Origin: Paralvinella palmiformis
Lineage: Eukaryota; Annelida; Polychaeta; Terebellida; Alvinellidae
Direction: 5' to 3'
NCBI GenBank assembly: GCA_025642065.1
Contig: JAODUP010000318.1
Span: forward strand, 62,001-126,000
DNA length: 64,000 nt
Shown: positions 60,431 to 64,000 of the stretch, in pieces
Numbering within the stretch: position 1 is the stretch's first letter
How the letters are laid out: every line of letters starts with the position of its first letter
Notes under the pieces: model-generated
Database searches by the model: none
What the model saw: the letters and a program-made list of their open reading frames with translations, nothing else
What the model was told of the DNA's origin: nothing
Program-made: the position numbers and the translations under genes

Positions 60431-61426
60431 ACTTCAATATCACCTTAAATTATTAGCAGATTAACCAGTTCCGTTCAGTAATCATATGATATGTTCTATA
60501 TATAATACAGGTAATATAATAGTAGGTATCTGATACAGGTCAGATACTGTACAGATAATGTCATAAATCATCTGTATGATGGAAGATAAACGTATTTGAT
60601 ACTGAGTTCTGATAGTTTAACAAGAACCCTGAAAGTGACATAAGTGTCCTTAATACGTCGGTGACGTCTCTATCTTTAATGTCTGGTAGAGTAAATCATC
60701 AAGGTTCTTATCACCTAGATATAACACTGATATAAACCCCATTAATACTAGCACCTTATAACTAACGTCTTTAACATTATGTTATAATGATGTGATGATT
60801 CTCCGGAACTGTGACATCTGGCAGGTCGGACATCAAAATCCTTAATACAAGTTATACAATAACGCTGCCCGCCTTAATAATGGAATTTCATAATGGTATC
60901 AGTTGCCCTTAACACTGAAGTGTAAGGGGGGGGGGGTGCTATGACTGTATGTAATACAGACAATTAAGACGGTCACAACATTGACATCAAAACTGGTGTC
61001 CGGTAATAGCGATGTCCGATATTACGACATCAGTGTCCATAGTATTCAGATGAGACAGCAACATCTGTATCCTTATTATAAAGATGACACAGATGGTTCC
61101 CTATAAATATTAACATCTGACAGTTGATATGATTATCGTTTAAATAGCGAACTCCTTTCAGTGTCCTATAACTAACGCAGTCTACATTAATCCGACCGTA
61201 CATCCTCAAGTCATCATGCAATGGACGCTCAGCGTGTTAAACGTACCAGTGAGATGTTTCATCCGTGAACAAAAGGCGTCGGTCCAATGATCACATTTTC
61301 CCAGACAATATCCCCTGCTCCCTTCATCCCCCCCCCCCCACAAACGATACACCCTTCAAAGAGACCACTGCGGTGCCTTTGATAAAGCCATCGATCAACC
61401 AGCAACCATAAATCATCAGCACTCAC

Positions 61427-61563
61427 CTGGCATCCGATAAATACACATCCTCACTCAGTACCCGCTTCACGCTACTCCGTGGCGAGTTCAACACCTCGCG
61501 AGGAGCAGTCGTTTCCTCGGTTCTCGACCCCATATCCTGAAAATGCTCAAGATCCTCAGCCAT
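61427..61563 (-). CDS. Candidate alternative first exon of CASK (45 codons)
   Basis: A minus-strand reading frame starts at ATG 61563 with an in-frame TAG 18 bases upstream and runs 45 codons plus two bases to a strong donor (CAG|GTGAGT). It encodes MAEDLEHFQDMGSRTEE, TTAPREVLNSPRSSVK, then RVLSEDVYLSDA. It is not the usual CASK N-terminus (which carries the glycine loop), and I do not recognise it. Its phase fits the next CASK exon (58293) exactly: AG plus T gives Ser. It lies in the intron where canonical exons should splice past it. Such a transcript would lack the kinase N-lobe. The codons are GC-richer than the surrounding intron. The start context is weak (T at -3, G at +4). It could also be a first exon of another gene or a chance frame. 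Confidence 0.45.
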
Positions 61564-62540
61564 CCAGATTTCCACCGGCTAGCGGCATCTTTCGTTGGCC
61601 ATCCTCGTCAGGATATCAATAATCGGGTTTTCCACAACTAGTGCTTTTCCATGCCCCCGGTTTTTACCGTATACAGGTCACGTACTTCTATGAACCCAGT
61701 TACACACACACACATATACATACACACCTGTGTAACCCTATACACATCACGGCTTACGAGATAAGACCATAAACTAACGAGCCAGTCAACCATTGCTCCG
61801 TCTACATCCCATAATGACAATTCAACAACGGACAGCCACTTGCTTGGCCATAGATCATGACAAAACAATACCAGATAGCATCATTAGGATAGGCCTAAAT
61901 GCCTGGAGCGGCAGCGGCGTCCTACTCCCTCGCAGCCACAGATCCCGAACCACGAACCGGATCCTGTTCGGCGAAGAACCGCACATCACCTAATCCAAAA
62001 AGATTGTTAATCCAGCTGGATGAAATGAATCGTCGATAATCAATTATTATATTTTTATAATTAGTAATGTGGTTGCTGTTGTTGCTCCTGCTGTTGTTGT
62101 TGTTAACGTAGAGACAGTTGCTCCTACCCTATTCCGTGCCAGGTTTTATGAGACTGTTTCGCCATCTTACATAAACTGTCCAGGACCGTTAACGTGTTGA
62201 TTCCCGTACTGTTTATAGCCTGGTGTGTCACTGTGTCACCGTGGTATAAGCCAGAGAGAGAGAGCCTCTAATGGTGAGCGGCCATCGCCATGTGACAGTC
62301 TCCAGGTCGCTAATATCATTATAACACGTGTTTACTGAGCTGTGATGACACCGGGCCGGCGCATCTTTATCATGACGCGCGCAGCCAGCGAGCCAATAAC
62401 GGAGACAGTCGACTGCTCATCGTATCACGGGCTTACAGGCGGGCTCGGCCGACGGACGGACGGACGCACAAACCACCGACCTGTTTCCGGACCTGGCTGG
62501 GGTTGCTATACCTCACATGTATACCGGATACTAAAAGGTG
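61564..62540. other. GC-richer block upstream of the candidate first exon
   Basis: From about 61430 to 62540 base composition rises and CpG is frequent (gcggcagcggcg, acgcgcgcagccagcg). This would suit a promoter for the minus-strand exon at 61563-61427, but no TATA box or initiator can be assigned. Confidence 0.3.
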
Positions 62541-62550
62541 CATCTCATTC

Positions 62551-62574
62551 CTCTCTCTCTCTCTCTCTCTCTCT

Positions 62575-62622
<48 letters not shown>

Positions 62623-63124
62623 CTTTTATGATTTCTCCACTGATCCAGGTCCGGAGTGTTGACTACATTTATCAGTGATAAGTGTCTCCTTGAAGGCCAG
62701 ATGACGCGGTACAATTAACTCCAGTCACTTTTTCAACGAGCCATCACCAGTAGCCGTCCTCTATCTCTCTTAACACGGTCAACAGTCAGTCAGAATTAAT
62801 ATACTTCTTTGACAAATACATCATAACTGACCTCGCATCCCAGTAAATATCTCTCTCTCTCTCTCTCTCTCTCTCGTGTGTGTATGTGTGTGTGTGAATC
62901 TTTTATGATTTCTCCACTGATCCAGGTCCGGAGTGTTGACTACATTTATCAGTGATAAGTGTCTCCTTGAAGGCCAGATGACGCGGTACAATTAACTCCA
63001 GTCACTTTTTCAACGAGCCATCACCAGTAGCCGTCCTCTATCTCTCTTAACACGGTCAACAGTCAGTCAGAATTAATATACTTCTTTGACAAATACATCA
63101 TAACTGACCTCGCATCCCAGTAAA

Positions 63125-63158
<34 letters not shown>

Positions 63159-63405
63159 GTGTGTGTGTGTGTGTGAATCTTTTATGATTTCTCCACTGAT
63201 CCAGGTCCGGAGTGTTGACTACATTTATCAGTGATAAGTGTCTCCTTGAAGGCCAGATGACGCGGTACAATTAACTCCAGTCACTTTTTCAACGAGCCAT
63301 CACCAGTAGCCGTCCTCTATCTCTCTTAACACGGTCAACAGTCAGTCAGAATTAATATACTTCTTTGACAAATACATCATAACTGACCTCGCATCCCAGT
63401 AAATA

Positions 63406-63430
<25 letters not shown>
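62551..63430. repeat. Threefold tandem repeat of about 278 bp
   Basis: Starts of aatcttttatgatttctcc lie at 62620, 62897 and 63176, that is 277 and 279 bases apart. Each unit is about 230 bases of near-identical unique sequence (ccaggtccggagtgttgact to cgcatcccagtaaatatc) closed by (TC)n and (TG)n tracts of varying length. No exon was recognised in it. Confidence 0.96.
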
Positions 63431-63436
<6 letters not shown>

Positions 63437-63439
63437 GTG

Positions 63440-63697
63440 TGCTCATGTGCACATACATGTAGGTGTAACATTATTATCTTTGTTGCAACCACATTTATCA
63501 CAGCAATGTATCTTTTATGTTTTATGACAGATACGGCACCGGTGAGTGAGAGACTCAGAGTCATACAAATAAATAGCTAGAGAAAGAGATGAGCTAGACA
63601 AAGATAGATATATAGATCGATAGCTAGATAGATAGGTCAAAACAGAGGACACTCGCACATAAAGTAAGAGAGAGAGCGTGTGTGCATGAGAGGGAGA

Positions 63698-63747
<50 letters not shown>

Positions 63748-64000
63748 TAGAGAGAGATGTACAGGCCACCGAAGCTAACACATGCATACATAACCCTTTT
63801 GGAGTGCCCACTTAGAGGAAGGAACCCAAACAAACTAGACGACACACACAAAAAATGTTACCATGTCCAGTATAGGTAGAGAGGCTCGACCTAACCATAT
63901 ACAGTGTTAAAGAGGAGTTATCGGGAGTTGGTTAATAACCAGTGTCTTACGGTGATCACTGGATAACATGTAGTATAATACCAATGTGATGACACATGGT
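63440..64000. other. Microsatellite-rich end of the window
   Basis: Holds (GATA)-like tracts at 63600-63635, (TG)n(AG)n at 63702-63757 and no recognised exon. The remaining CASK 5' exons should lie beyond. Confidence 0.5.

Noticed and set aside
63880..63910. Minus-strand CTG TAT ATG GTT resembling the LYMV of the missing CASK hinge exon.
   Set aside because: The flanking codons do not match CASK (no ELLE before or FEF after) and no splice site fits.

Overview
The window is eukaryotic nuclear DNA, almost certainly from a metazoan and most likely a mollusc or other lophotrochozoan (the phylum is inference). It is AT-rich and saturated with di- and tetranucleotide microsatellites, minisatellites and tRNA-derived SINEs. 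Its only recognisable gene is split into short exons with standard GT-AG introns. No bacterial operons, CRISPR arrays or viral genes were seen.

The gene is CASK, the calcium/calmodulin-dependent serine protein kinase of the MAGUK family, on the minus strand. Nine consecutive coding exons can be read: 58293-58216, 56954-56779, 48403-48228, 47861-47736, 45083-45009, 44815-44704, 43600-43482, 16811-16731 and 15401-15315. Every junction keeps phase, and together they give 343 uninterrupted codons, matching about residues 94-432 of human CASK: most of the CaM-kinase-like domain, the calmodulin-binding segment and both L27 domains. The first exons (start codon, glycine loop and VAIK-type lysine of the N-lobe) should lie beyond base 64000. 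The PDZ, SH3 and guanylate-kinase exons should lie before base 1. The CASK-specific kinase signatures are intact: HRDIKPHC in the catalytic loop and GFG in place of DFG.

Three further minus-strand candidate first exons lie inside CASK introns. Each has an ATG, an in-frame upstream stop and a consensus or near-consensus donor in a phase that fits the next CASK exon: 61563-61427 (45 codons, would replace the N-lobe), 22131-22048 (28 codons, would join at L27) and 10667-10464 (68 codons, would give a short PDZ-SH3-GUK form like Drosophila CASK-beta or vertebrate MPP1). These are inferences that need transcript data.

The rest is intronic repeat-rich DNA. One tRNA-derived SINE family (about 200 bp, A box and B box in the head, a conserved 3' domain and an ATC-rich tail) has about 20 full, truncated or decayed copies, several with clear target-site duplications. 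Other repeats are minisatellites with units of 21, 29, 26, 21, 34 and 49 bp, a threefold tandem repeat of about 278 bp at the right end, fold-back elements, and many TA, TG, TC and poly-C/G tracts. About ten motifs resembling the CTCF consensus and a pair of perfect CRE palindromes (30736-30759) are the main regulatory-looking signals. The 26.7-kb intron between 43482 and 16811 carries much of the SINE load.
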